The position numbers and the translations under genes are program-made. Positions 55,501-63,453 of a stretch of 64,000 bases of DNA are shown one piece after another. Origin of the DNA: Akkermansia muciniphila (lineage in GTDB: Bacteria; Verrucomicrobiota; Verrucomicrobiia; Verrucomicrobiales; V1-33); the NCBI GenBank assembly GCA_945900785.1, contig CAMDJM010000012.1, forward strand, positions 1 to 64,000, read 5' to 3'. The notes under the pieces were generated by a model. That model made no database searches, was not told where the DNA came from, and saw only the letters and a list, made by a program, of their open reading frames with translations. Each line of letters starts with the position of its first letter. The first letter of the stretch is position 1.

Positions 55501-57315
55501 CAGGGACCAGTTCTCCAGATTCACCGGACTGTCGCCGCCGTTGTAAATTTCGATCCAGTCAGGAGACGTCTGGTCTTCATCCTTCAGCCCGCCGGTGTTG
55601 GAAGCGAGGAACTCAGTAATCACGACCCCGCCGGCCGGGCTGGAATCGACTTCGCCGAGGCTTTGACCATTCAGCCCTCCGGCGTAGATCGCGTTGATTT
55701 CGCCTGCTCCCAGCGCCCGCGACCAAACGGCGACGTCATCCAGTTTGCCGGCCCAATAGCCCGGCGCACTGGTATCCGCCGCAGTCCCGGCGGCGTTCAG
55801 TTTCGCACCGATGCCCAGTGGACTGATGAAGGGAAGGTTGAGATTTTGCGTGTAGGGGGCGCTGGCGATGAGGGCTCCGTTCCGGTAAAGGCGGAGCGTG
55901 GTGCCATCGCCGGAAAAGGCAGTGTGTTGCCAGGAGCCGAGGGGAAAGGGGATCAGATCCCGCGCGGAGGCCTGGGTGGCGCTGGGGTTCAGGAAATTGC
56001 TGAGCCGCCCGGTGCTGCCTTCCAGCCCGAAGCTGAAAAGAGCAGGATTCTGGTAGGTTTTGGCGATACTGGCAGAGGCGGGGCGGGAATCCGCCCAGGC
56101 CCAGGCGCTGACCGTCAGCGGTCCGCGCGGGATGAGGTATCCCGCAACCCTGACATAATCTTGGGCAGCCCCGCCCTGGAATTGCAGCGCCCCGCCGGCG
56201 CGGCCTGCCACCCAGGCGGTGCCCTCCACCGGGAAGTTATTCAGCAGGCCTTGGTTGTGATATGCCGAGGAGTCTGCGGCGGTGCTGCCGCTGGTTTCGT
56301 CGAATTTCCACCAGCCGCGCAGGTTTTTCAAAAGACCGGCCGGCTGGGGACTGATGGTGAGGGTGGCCGGATCACTGGTGACGGAGCCGAGGGTGCTGGT
56401 GGCTTGCAGGGTGTAGGTTCCGTTGTCCGATTCAGCCAGGGAAGGGAAGTCCAGCACAGGCCGGGTGGCCCCGGGCAGGGGATCGCTGCCTTTAAACCAT
56501 TGCAGTGTGGGCGTGGGGAAACCCGTCACCTGCGCCGTCAGGCTGCCGGCATCCTGCACCATGCGGGAAAAACCCTGGGGCTGCTGCACGATGGCAGGGG
56601 CCGCTGGCGTAGTGTCCACCTTCATGATGGCCAAGGCATTCAGATAGGGATTGATGTCCGCAGAGACGGAAGCATCGCCCGGGCTGGTGAGGATGCGGAT
56701 CCTGCCCCCGGCATCCACCGTGGCTTCGAACTGGGCGATGGCGGAAAACGGCACCGTTCCGGCCGGGGGAGGATTGAAGTTATCAAACGCCAGGGTGCCA
56801 TCCACTGTCAGGTCAAAATTCCGCCCCCTGCCGGCCGTGAAACCTTCCGTGCACAGCAACTGCACGCGCCAGCGGTCCCCTGGGGTCAGCCCAGTCAGAT
56901 CGATATACCAGCCGTTGGAGCCAGCGAAGCCGGTGTTGGCAATGGAATTCCGGGCCGAAGCATCGCCGGTGGTATTAAAGCTGATCGCGCTGCCGGAGTT
57001 CGCCACCACGGGAGCCAGGGGGCCCGTGGAGAGGCTGAGCCAAGTCAGGCCGGCCAGTCCGGTGGTGCTCACCACCTGGGTGCCCCCGGCTGGCAGGTTG
57101 ATCGTGACCACGGTGCCGCCGAAATTTGCCGCCCGGCGGGTGCCGGTGACGCTGCCGGATTGAAAACCTACGCCACAAAAGTCAGGAAAGCCATTGCCCT
57201 GGTTTCCCGTGCGGATTTGTTGGACAGAGGTGGGGTCCAATGCCGCCGGTAAAGGAACCACGGCTCCCGCCAGACCCATCACCAGGAGACAAGAAAAACG
57301 GAAACACTGCTTCAT
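52519..57315 (-). CDS. Giant secreted CotH/lamin-tail/LamG protein
   Basis: About 1598 residues with an N-terminal signal peptide (MKQCFRFSCLLVMGLAGAVV). Domains in order: an N-terminal beta region; an Ig-like domain (~240-323, LQWFKGSDPLPG); a LamG/concanavalin-like domain (~335-540, GWWKFDETSGSTAADSS); a lamin-tail domain (~563-690, VITEFLASNTGGLKDED); a CotH kinase-like domain (~840-1180, RIRGGTSISWPKKSYKIEF, NHFLYRDTEGTREWRILP, WDLDLSFG); a second lamin-tail domain (~1340-1480, RITEIMYHAPGDFVEYIEL); and a C-terminal DSDGDGQSDSYEANFGSDP segment. This layout is common in Verrucomicrobia; function is unknown, presumably at the cell surface. Confidence 0.93.
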   Translation of the reverse strand: MKQCFRFSCLLVMGLAGAVVPLPAALDPTSVQQIRTGNQGNGFPDFCGVGFQSGSVTGTRRAANFGGTVVTINLPAGGTQVVSTTGLAGLTWLSLSTGPLAPVVANSGSAISFNTTGDASARNSIANTGFAGSNGWYIDLTGLTPGDRWRVQLLCTEGFTAGRGRNFDLTVDGTLAFDNFNPPPAGTVPFSAIAQFEATVDAGGRIRILTSPGDASVSADINPYLNALAIMKVDTTPAAPAIVQQPQGFSRMVQDAGSLTAQVTGFPTPTLQWFKGSDPLPGATRPVLDFPSLAESDNGTYTLQATSTLGSVTSDPATLTISPQPAGLLKNLRGWWKFDETSGSTAADSSAYHNQGLLNNFPVEGTAWVAGRAGGALQFQGGAAQDYVRVAGYLIPRGPLTVSAWAWADSRPASASIAKTYQNPALFSFGLEGSTGRLSNFLNPSATQASARDLIPFPLGSWQHTAFSGDGTTLRLYRNGALIASAPYTQNLNLPFISPLGIGAKLNAAGTAADTSAPGYWAGKLDDVAVWSRALGAGEINAIYAGGLNGQSLGEVDSSPAGGVVITEFLASNTGGLKDEDQTSPDWIEIYNGGDSPVNLENWSLTDDAGNLRKWKFPAVVLGAKQYLIVFASENDRATPGLPLHTNFKLSTTGEYLALVRPDRSISSAYAPAYPPQMSNVSFGLARPPSEAEPPGSEGFIALMRYYRSPTPGELNASGTPALGPLVNDLTHAPLRPANADDLSITATVAPALAPVASVEMRYRINFNAEIAVPMTPGPANTWTASVPAAAANPGQLVRYFITATDTAGRSSRFPQYLDSLTQPQYQGTVVTDPAITSPLPVFHWWVQSTGNAETSTGTRCSLFHNGTLYDNIFCRIRGGTSISWPKKSYKIEFNDGYKFQLASGHTVDEFDFNTTYTDKSYNRAVLHTELNRDAGLPSPETFHAHLRRNGTFYSVTLYTEQPDGDFLERTGLDPKGALYKGGPGANGDSLAGYEKKNRDAEGFADLQSLITGIGQSGTALERFTFDNIDVPAVINFMACMAVAQNIDGTDKNHFLYRDTEGTREWRILPWDLDLSFGPDALNTDNIVYNQQDAVSPAAASHPFIGVRPWMLHGGKYQRLFEALIATPRGKAMLLRRIRTLTDQFLGTKYFTSRINTLVPLLTADVAADRTRWGADTFFPGNTYTLLSANNRIRNEYLAPARRPAYLRGRTINGVLTTNPGEQLPDASVSFGSVVYDPGTGTQDGEYFILTNPGTTSVDVSGWTVSGDVRQTLKPGTVIPAGESLYLSPDSVSFRARLTSPRGFESRFVQGPYKGQLSARGGSLTLTNPTGRVVATTSWNGTPSPAQQSLRITEIMYHAPGDFVEYIELKNTGSVPIPLDGVRFTNGVSFEWTDPAASLAPGAYTVLVNDPLNFSIAYPGVPIGGTWTGSLANSGEDLQLIDAIGENILGFDYEDDWHPSTDGRGCSLVVVNENALPGAWDSKTQWRPSYGWRGSPGGPEPATPQDSDGDGQSDSYEANFGSDPRDPGSRFEVQATAAPAITFPAARNLLYQIDESPDLQTWTLHSTIGPFNIAQAAIVPITLPGGSKRFYRVRSDLP

Positions 57316-57474
57316 GGCAAAGAATTTGACAGATTCACCGGTCCTGCGCCAATGAAATTACCGCCCAATCCAGCCACAAAAGCTTCACACAATGCTGTAA
57401 AAATAGCAGTCGCCGCTCAATTAGAAGGGAAACGCCCCCGCAGGGAATTTCCCCAGCTTCCAGGCTGGGCGTTC

Positions 57475-58164
57475 TCACCAGGGGATCACCTGCCGGTCTT
57501 TAATGAATTGTCCCCGCAGGCTGTGGGGGGCATCAAGGGCCAGCCATGTCAGGGTATCCGCCCCTTCCTCCGGGGAGCGCGGGGCTCCGGCACCGCCCAT
57601 TTCCGTGCGGCACCAGCCAGGACACATGGAATTCACCATCATGCCAGGCAGCGCAGCCGTGAATTGCTGGGTGAGCATGTTCAGGGCGGTTTTACTGATG
57701 CAATAGGCGGGAGCCCAGGCCTGGGGTTCACCATCCAGCTGTCCTGCGCCGCTGGAAACGTTGATGATACGTGGCGCAGGCGCTTTCCGTAAAAGAGGCA
57801 CCAGCGCCTGGGTCAGACGGAGGGGGCCAACGACATTGGTCAGCAGGGTCTCCGTCAGAAGAGCGGGATCCAGCTCTGTCAGGCTCTGATAGTGATCCAA
57901 CAGCACCGCGCCATTATTGACCATGGCATCCAGCTGCGGATGGCGGCCCTGGAGGCAAGCCACGGCGGCAGAGACGCTGGCGGCATCGGTCACATCCAGT
58001 TCCAGGGCGGTGGCTCCCTGACCGATTTTGCGGGCGGCCGCTTCAGCCCGTGCGCCATCGCGGCTGCTCAGGATCACCTGGGCACCACGCGCCGCCAGTT
58101 GAGCGGCAGCGGCGAATCCAATGCCACGGGTGGCTCCAGTGATGAGGATGACGGGGGAGGACAT
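57475..58164 (-). CDS. Short-chain dehydrogenase/reductase
   Basis: About 229 residues. The cofactor site is ITGATRGIGFAAAAQL, VNNGAVLL replaces the usual NNAG with an extra glycine-valine arrangement, and the catalytic triad is seen as Ser in NVSSGAG, Tyr in PAYCISKTAL with the lysine four residues on. Members resemble carbonyl reductases using NADPH. It is isolated, with about 160 bases of unremarkable sequence on the side of the CotH gene. Confidence 0.92.
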   Translation of the reverse strand: MSSPVILITGATRGIGFAAAAQLAARGAQVILSSRDGARAEAAARKIGQGATALELDVTDAASVSAAVACLQGRHPQLDAMVNNGAVLLDHYQSLTELDPALLTETLLTNVVGPLRLTQALVPLLRKAPAPRIINVSSGAGQLDGEPQAWAPAYCISKTALNMLTQQFTAALPGMMVNSMCPGWCRTEMGGAGAPRSPEEGADTLTWLALDAPHSLRGQFIKDRQVIPW

Positions 58165-58442
58165 GGCTGGAATAGCTGGAGGTGGCTTGAGAGGATCAGG
58201 GCCGGCTGCGGATCATTTGGCAGGCTGTGGAAGAGCGTCCGGCTTGGATTCGGGGACAGCGTCAGAGGCTTCTCCCTGCGGCATCATCCCCATGCCGGCA
58301 AGGCGTGGCTGGCAGCGTTTTGGGCCACGATGGGAGCGCCCTTGGGGGCCAGGAGATAATCTCCCGTGGCACCCAGGAGGCTGCCTGCGGCGAAGGTGGG
58401 GACGGCGGTCCGGTTTATGGAATGAAGGGCTCCGTGGAGGGG
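58165..58442 (-). other. Non-coding gap with possible gene remnant
   Basis: No intact gene is visible. On the minus strand one frame reads TAVPTFAAGSLLGATGDYL and stops, and a neighbouring frame continues MGMMPQGEASDAVPES, which looks like a broken small protein. The evidence is weak because GC-rich DNA gives many open frames. Confidence 0.25.
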
Positions 58443-59066
58443 TCAGGCTCCAGGTTTGGTTTTGCGGGGGGCGGTTTTGCGGAGCGCAGCCAAGCCGGGC
58501 GGGGCGGACGCTTCCGGCAGGAGCCGGGTAATATCAAATCCGAGGCTTTTCGCCTGAGTCTTCAGTTGCAGGTAAACTGGATAGGGCAGCTGGGGTTGGC
58601 GGGCCAGCATCCAGAGAAACTTCCGGTCCGGGGTGCCGACCATGGCCCAGCGGTATTGGGGATCGAGGGCGATGACCCAATAATTCCCCTTCTCCGGGAC
58701 GGGAGCCAAGGAGGCGAGTCCCCCAAATTTGACTTTTAGTCTGGCATTGCCTGACCCCTCCACCGGGGTCGCGGTGCCGGTGACGCTGCTGGTGCGGCCC
58801 TTGGCTTTATAACAGGTATTCCGCACCTGCACCGTGCCATCCGGCAGTGCGGTGTATTCTGCCATGGAGCGCACACAGGATTTTTGGAAAAAGTTCGGCA
58901 GCCGGGAGACTTCAAACCAGGAGCCGGCATATTTTGCGAGATCCACCTTCGCCACCGTGGGCAGGGGCGGATGCGGCACCGCTGGCGCTGGGGACAGACT
59001 GCGGCAGGAAGGCAGGAAGCAGAGGACGCCGGAAATCAGTAAAAGCAGGAGGGAAGGCAGTTTCAT
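58443..59066 (-). CDS. blc: Bacterial lipocalin (Blc-like) lipoprotein
   Basis: About 207 residues from MKLPSLLLLLISGVLCFLPSC, a lipoprotein signal. The lipocalin signature is DLAKYAGSWFEVSRLPNFFQKSC, and later VRNTCYKAKGR, FGGLASLAPVPEKGNYWVI and DRKFLWMLARQPQLP follow the Blc family order. A C-terminal basic tail of ~25 residues is extra. Blc proteins sit in the outer membrane and bind lysophospholipids or fatty acids. Start chosen at the lipoprotein signal; a longer frame upstream lacks one. Confidence 0.92.
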   Translation of the reverse strand: MKLPSLLLLLISGVLCFLPSCRSLSPAPAVPHPPLPTVAKVDLAKYAGSWFEVSRLPNFFQKSCVRSMAEYTALPDGTVQVRNTCYKAKGRTSSVTGTATPVEGSGNARLKVKFGGLASLAPVPEKGNYWVIALDPQYRWAMVGTPDRKFLWMLARQPQLPYPVYLQLKTQAKSLGFDITRLLPEASAPPGLAALRKTAPRKTKPGA

Positions 59067-59218
59067 ACGGGCAATCTGGCAGCATCGCCCGCCTTTGCCA
59101 ATCAGGAACATCCTGCCGGCAGGGCTGCCTGGAATACAACAGGATCGATGGATTGACCGCCGCGCTTTGCGGGGCATAGTAGGGATACTCCGCCCGCCTA
59201 ACTTTACATCACCCCACC

Positions 59219-59893
59219 ATGACTTCCGCTATCATTGTCGCCGCCGGCAGCGGCTCCCGCATGGGATTTGACAAACTGATGGCCCGGCTTGGCGGGGCCC
59301 CAGTGATCCTGCGCACCCTGGAAGCCTTTCAGGTCTGCCCGGAAATTGATGAGATCATCCTCGTCTGCCCGCCAGACCGGGCGGAGGTGATCCAACGGAT
59401 AGCGGATGATGGGGAGATGCGGAAAATCCGCCGGATTGTGCCGGGAGGGGCTGAGCGCCATCTGTCCGTTTGGGCAGGACTGCAGGCGGTGTCCGCCGGC
59501 AGCAGCTACGTGGCCGTGCACGACGGGGCCCGCCCGCTGATCCATCCGGCTCAAATCAGCCGCTGTCTGGCCCGGGCCCGGGAAACCGGAGCGGCCGCCA
59601 GTGCCCGCCCCGTTTCAGAAACCCTGAAGCAGGCCGACCCCTCCGGACGTGTTACGGGCAGCGTAAACCGGGATGGACTGTGGATCATGGAAACTCCCCA
59701 GGTTTTCGCTAAATCATTGATCATCAGCGCCTACGAGGCCGTTTTGCGCGATGGTCTGCTGGTCGCGGACGAAGTCTCCGCTTTGGGGCACATCGGCCAT
59801 GAGGTCTGGCTGGTGGACAATCCCACGCCCAATCCCAAAATCACCTGGCCGCCGGATCTGGCCCTTGCGGAGCGGCTGCTCTCCCCTACCTGA
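59219..59893 (+). CDS. ispD: 2-C-methyl-D-erythritol 4-phosphate cytidylyltransferase
   Basis: About 224 residues. The nucleotide-binding start is SAIIVAAGSGSRMGFDK, followed by LVCPPDRAEVIQRI, VPGGAERHLSVWAGLQA, VAVHDGARPLI and ETPQVFAKSLI. It couples CTP to methylerythritol phosphate in the non-mevalonate isoprenoid pathway. The protein has the standard length. ispF is not adjacent in this window; the M16 protease gene follows 64 bases later. Confidence 0.97.
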   Translation: MTSAIIVAAGSGSRMGFDKLMARLGGAPVILRTLEAFQVCPEIDEIILVCPPDRAEVIQRIADDGEMRKIRRIVPGGAERHLSVWAGLQAVSAGSSYVAVHDGARPLIHPAQISRCLARARETGAAASARPVSETLKQADPSGRVTGSVNRDGLWIMETPQVFAKSLIISAYEAVLRDGLLVADEVSALGHIGHEVWLVDNPTPNPKITWPPDLALAERLLSPT

Positions 59894-59957
59894 TTTCCGG
59901 CCCCAGGCCCGGCTCCGGCCTTCCCTCGCGGCACCGGGGCTTCCGAACTAATTATCG

Positions 59958-61238
59958 ATGACAAAGTATCAACAATTCCACCTCCCTTCCGGCACCCCGG
60001 TCTGCGTCGCCGAAATGCCCTGGATGGAAAGCGTCAGCACCGGCATCTGGGCCGCCGTGGGCGGGCGGCATGATCCTGTCAGGCTGACTGGCCTGGCGCA
60101 TTTTGTGGAGCACATGGTCTTCCAGGGCACCACGCGCCGCAGCGCCCGGCGGCTCAACCGCGAGGTCGAAAGCGCGGGCGGATCCATGGATGCCTACACT
60201 TCGGAAGACCACACGGCCTTCTTCGTCCGCGGCCCGGGGGAAAACTTCGGCGGCTTCATGGATGTCCTCCTCGATCTCTATCAAAACTCCATCTTTGATC
60301 CAAACGTGATCTTGAAGGAGCGCGATGTCATTGCCGAGGAAATCAGCATGTATCGCGAGCAGCCCAGCCAGCACGTGGAAGATCTGCTTTGCCGCAATGT
60401 CTGGCCGCAGCACCCCCTGGGTCAACCCATCGCCGGCACGGAAAAGACCATCGAACGCATCGAGGCAGGCGTCCTGATGAATCATGCGGCGAAGTATTTT
60501 GGAGCCCGGAACTCTGTTATCAGCGTGGCTGGCCGTATCACCACGGAACAAGTCGAAAAAGTCCTCACCCGGCTGCTGCCCGACGGCCTGCCCCGCGATG
60601 TCCGGCCCACCCACCGGCCCTTCGCTATCCCGCCCCGGCGCCTCCCCACCGTGGTGTCCGAGACCCGCGATATCGACCAGGTGCAACTCGCCCTTGCTTT
60701 CCACGCCCCGGGCCGCCTGCATCCCATCCAGCCCGCGCTCCGCCTGCTCAACGTCATGCTGGGAGAAAACACCAGTTCCCGCCTCTGGAGCGAGCTGCGG
60801 GAAAAACGTGGGCTTTGTTATGATGCCGGATCCGATCTCACCGCCCTCCAGGAAACCGGCCTGATCCACATCTATGCCGGTATTGATCCTGACAAATACC
60901 CGCAGGTGCTGAAAGTCATCTTTACCGAGCTGCAACGGCTCGCCACCAAAGCCGTCAGCCCCGCCACCCTGCGGGCCGCCGTCGATTTTTCCATCGCCTC
61001 CGGCCGCATGGCGCTGGAAAGCACCTCCCACCAGATGACCATGATGGCCGAGTGCCTGCTGCTCTATGGCCGCCCCATCGAACTCGAGGCCGTGCACCGC
61101 CGCCTGCGCGCCGTCACTCCGGAACAGGTGCGCCGCATCGCCGCCACCATCTTCCGCCCCGGCCGCCTCACTGCGGCCACCGTCGGCCCGGAGATTGATT
61201 CCCAACAGATCACCCGCGCTGCGGCAGCGCTCCGCTGA
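59958..61238 (+). CDS. M16-family zinc metallopeptidase
   Basis: About 426 residues. The inverted zinc motif HXXEH is HFVEH in GLAHFVEHMVFQGTTRRSA, with the third ligand expected in VIAEEISMYREQPSQH. A second, inactive-type domain follows (NVMLGENTSSRLWSELREKRGL). Single-chain members of this size, like the YmxG/PqqL-type processing peptidases, cleave peptides inside a clamshell formed by two domains or two subunits. It is preceded by ispD, without an obvious functional link. Confidence 0.93.
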   Translation: MTKYQQFHLPSGTPVCVAEMPWMESVSTGIWAAVGGRHDPVRLTGLAHFVEHMVFQGTTRRSARRLNREVESAGGSMDAYTSEDHTAFFVRGPGENFGGFMDVLLDLYQNSIFDPNVILKERDVIAEEISMYREQPSQHVEDLLCRNVWPQHPLGQPIAGTEKTIERIEAGVLMNHAAKYFGARNSVISVAGRITTEQVEKVLTRLLPDGLPRDVRPTHRPFAIPPRRLPTVVSETRDIDQVQLALAFHAPGRLHPIQPALRLLNVMLGENTSSRLWSELREKRGLCYDAGSDLTALQETGLIHIYAGIDPDKYPQVLKVIFTELQRLATKAVSPATLRAAVDFSIASGRMALESTSHQMTMMAECLLLYGRPIELEAVHRRLRAVTPEQVRRIAATIFRPGRLTAATVGPEIDSQQITRAAAALR

Positions 61239-61280
61239 TCAGGCGGGAGACTGGCCCGCAGCTCAGCCTGCTTGGGAAAA

Positions 61281-61416
61281 TGACGGGCCACGGATGGCAG
61301 GATGATACTGAGCGTCACTGATTTATGGGAACTGAACGATTCACCCTCCGGGTGACTTTCCTACTTTTCCCAAATCCGTGACCATCAGTTCTATCAATGC
61401 CATCCGTGGCCCGTCA
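61281..61416. repeat. Intergenic palindromic element
   Basis: TGACGGGCCACGGATGGCA and its exact complement (61398-61416) form perfect 19-bp terminal inverted repeats around about 98 bases. It fills most of the gap between the M16 gene and the convergent gene. A related half-element, beginning GACGGGCCACGGATTGCA, lies near 63374. Confidence 0.8.
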
Positions 61417-61430
61417 GCATCCTTTTTAGC

Positions 61431-62519
61431 TCAGGGGCTGAGGGCGGGGACCTTCCATTCGTAGACTTTGTCGCCGGGGCGCAGGGTAGCCGCCTGGGGG
61501 TTGGCGCCGAAGTCGGCGATGATTTTGGAGCCTTCGAGGCGGGTGACGCGCAGGTTGATGATGGTTTCGGGATGGTCGGCGGCGACGGCGAAAAGAGCGG
61601 TGCCAGCGGGCAGGGGGCGGGGGTTTTTCCAAGCGATGGTGCAGAAGGACCAGTTGAGATCGAGTTCGTTGATGCGGCCAATCAGGCTGGGCTCGGCAGA
61701 GACGGCGCTGGGGGAGGCTCCTTCGCGGAGCATCCGTTTGGTGGCTTCGATGGCGGCCAGTTTGGCCGGGGAAATATTCGCGAGGGCTTTTGGGGCGGTG
61801 GCGATTTCCTGCTCGCTGACCGGCGGGACGGGTGCCGCGGGCGGCGGTGGCGGGGTGGGATGATCGATAATGGTGGGGCCGGTGTGGACGCGGGGCACGG
61901 GGGGGCGGGGTGGGATGAGGCGGAAGGCGTGGTTGTCTGCCAGAGCGAAGAGGCCTTTGAGGCCGGTGGAGGTTTTTTCGTGGATGATGGCAATGATTTT
62001 TCCGTCAGGAATTTGAATTTCCCTCAAAGTGAGGCGGAATTCGTTGCCGATGCCGATCACAGTGGGAAGCACGACGAGATCCGCCCCGATAGCTTTGCCG
62101 GCGGCGACGACGCTCTGGGCAGGGGGCGGAGCAGGGGCAGTCCGCCCGGGAAGGGCCGGCAGGGGTTCTGTGAGGTTGGAAATGGCGGTGACCGTTTTCC
62201 CTGGCGTCGGCGGGGCAGCAGCGGAATCCAGGGCGGCGGGCTCCGGATCCGGGGTGAGGGTGCTGGTGTCCAGGAGTTCGATGCTGGAGTTGAGGAGGAG
62301 GCGGGCGTTGATGATGTCAGAGAGGGATTGGCCGAGATCGGGACGCGGCAGGCCATTCACCGTGATCCTGGCAGGGAGGATGGCGATTTTTGGCTTGCCT
62401 GGGGGGACGGGAAGGGCCGGAGCGGGATTCTGGGCCTGGAGGCCTGGCCACGCCAGCAGGGTGAAAATCAGGGCGTGGCAGCAGGCTGGGAGGCGGTTGG
62501 TTTTCACGGTCAGTTTCAT
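61431..62519 (-). CDS. CsgG/FlgO-like periplasmic protein
   Basis: About 362 residues with a signal peptide (ACCHALIFTLLAWPGLQAQ). Residues ~35-85 resemble the CsgG/FlgO start (KPKIAILPARITVNG, SLSDIINARLLLNSSIELL), and GADLVVLPTVIGIGNEFRL fits the same fold. A Pro-rich linker follows, then a C-terminal domain (ELDLNWSFCTIAWKN, LRPGDKVYEWKVP) of the small beta-barrel type seen in several verrucomicrobial envelope proteins. The function is not known. Its start overlaps the stop of the L,D-transpeptidase gene by four bases. Confidence 0.6.
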   Translation of the reverse strand: MKLTVKTNRLPACCHALIFTLLAWPGLQAQNPAPALPVPPGKPKIAILPARITVNGLPRPDLGQSLSDIINARLLLNSSIELLDTSTLTPDPEPAALDSAAAPPTPGKTVTAISNLTEPLPALPGRTAPAPPPAQSVVAAGKAIGADLVVLPTVIGIGNEFRLTLREIQIPDGKIIAIIHEKTSTGLKGLFALADNHAFRLIPPRPPVPRVHTGPTIIDHPTPPPPPAAPVPPVSEQEIATAPKALANISPAKLAAIEATKRMLREGASPSAVSAEPSLIGRINELDLNWSFCTIAWKNPRPLPAGTALFAVAADHPETIINLRVTRLEGSKIIADFGANPQAATLRPGDKVYEWKVPALSP

Positions 62520-63316
62520 GGCGCGGGTGGTGGGCGGGGGGATTGGAAAGGCGCTGGCAAATTCCATGCCTGCCGGAGGTTTTGGTAGGCCTGGCGGGGC
62601 AATAGGACATAGTGGGGATTGGCCCGGGCATCAAGCCAACGGAGGAGTTTGACCAGATCCGGACGGGCCATGGTGGTGCAGCCGTGGCTGGGGGTGGCAG
62701 GGCCGCGGCGGATGTGGAAGAAGATGGCGCTGCCCTGGCGAGGGAGGACCGGGTCGGTGTTATGGCCGACTTCGAGGAGGAATTCGTAAGCGAAATCCCC
62801 CAGCCGCATGCGCTGTTTGGCATACCAGGGCGGAGGGTTGGCGGGGTCTACCACGACGTGGCGGTTGTAGTCGGGGGAGGTGACGTCATCGATCCAGCAA
62901 TCCTGGGCAGTGACGCGGTGGGTGGGCAGGCGGAGTCCGGGCAGAGAGTCCGGCTGGTAGCCGTAAAGGGTGCCGATGCGGAAGAGACCGGCTGGGGCGC
63001 GCTGGTCTTTTTCGCGTTTGGAGGGCACGCCGGGCTGGCCGTGGGGCACGGGCAGGGCTCCATTCCCCCAGGCGAGGCCGGCTTTCCCCAGCATCACGGG
63101 ACAGGCCTGAGCCCAGGCAGGCTGCCATGGGGCAGCGGGCGAGACGCGGGAAAAAGCCATCAATTGAGCCCGCGGGCTATTCCAGTCCGGGGCAATGCCG
63201 ACAATGAGTTGCGCGACGGAATCCGGCACGCGGGGCGCAGGACCGGCCGCCTGCGCAGACAGGACGCCAGGCAGGCTGAGTCCGGTGAGGAGTTGGAGAA
63301 AATGCTTCCGCTGCAT
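62516..63316 (-). CDS. L,D-transpeptidase (YkuD family)
   Basis: About 266 residues with a signal peptide (HFLQLLTGLSLPGVLSAQA). The YkuD active site is HIRRGPATPSHGCTTMA, containing the histidine and the nucleophile cysteine; PAGLFRIGTLYGY precedes it. This subgroup resembles the ErfK/YafK-like proteins that form 3-3 crosslinks or attach proteins to peptidoglycan. It precedes a CsgG/FlgO-like gene with ATGA overlap, implying co-expression. Confidence 0.9.
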   Translation of the reverse strand: MQRKHFLQLLTGLSLPGVLSAQAAGPAPRVPDSVAQLIVGIAPDWNSPRAQLMAFSRVSPAAPWQPAWAQACPVMLGKAGLAWGNGALPVPHGQPGVPSKREKDQRAPAGLFRIGTLYGYQPDSLPGLRLPTHRVTAQDCWIDDVTSPDYNRHVVVDPANPPPWYAKQRMRLGDFAYEFLLEVGHNTDPVLPRQGSAIFFHIRRGPATPSHGCTTMARPDLVKLLRWLDARANPHYVLLPRQAYQNLRQAWNLPAPFQSPRPPPAP

Positions 63317-63373
63317 GATCAGGGGTTAGGGTTGGGCTCGCTGGGCGGAAGTATCACCCTCCTGAAAAGGACG

Positions 63374-63450
63374 CTGACGGGCCACGGATTGCACGGATAT
63401 GACTGATAATCACAGATTTATGGGAATAGATGCACTCACCCGCAGAGTAA
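63374..63450. repeat. Half-copy of the 61281 palindromic element
   Basis: The left part GACGGGCCACGGATTGCA and the later words CACAGATTTATGGGAA match the left half of the element at 61281-61416. No right arm is present, and the sequence runs into the end of the next gene. Confidence 0.55.
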
Positions 63451-63453
63451 CGA

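Noticed and set aside
55381-57252. Long plus-strand open frame of ~620 codons opposite the CotH gene
   Set aside because: It is antisense to a protein with recognisable domains and shows only the biased composition expected of a GC-rich shadow frame.
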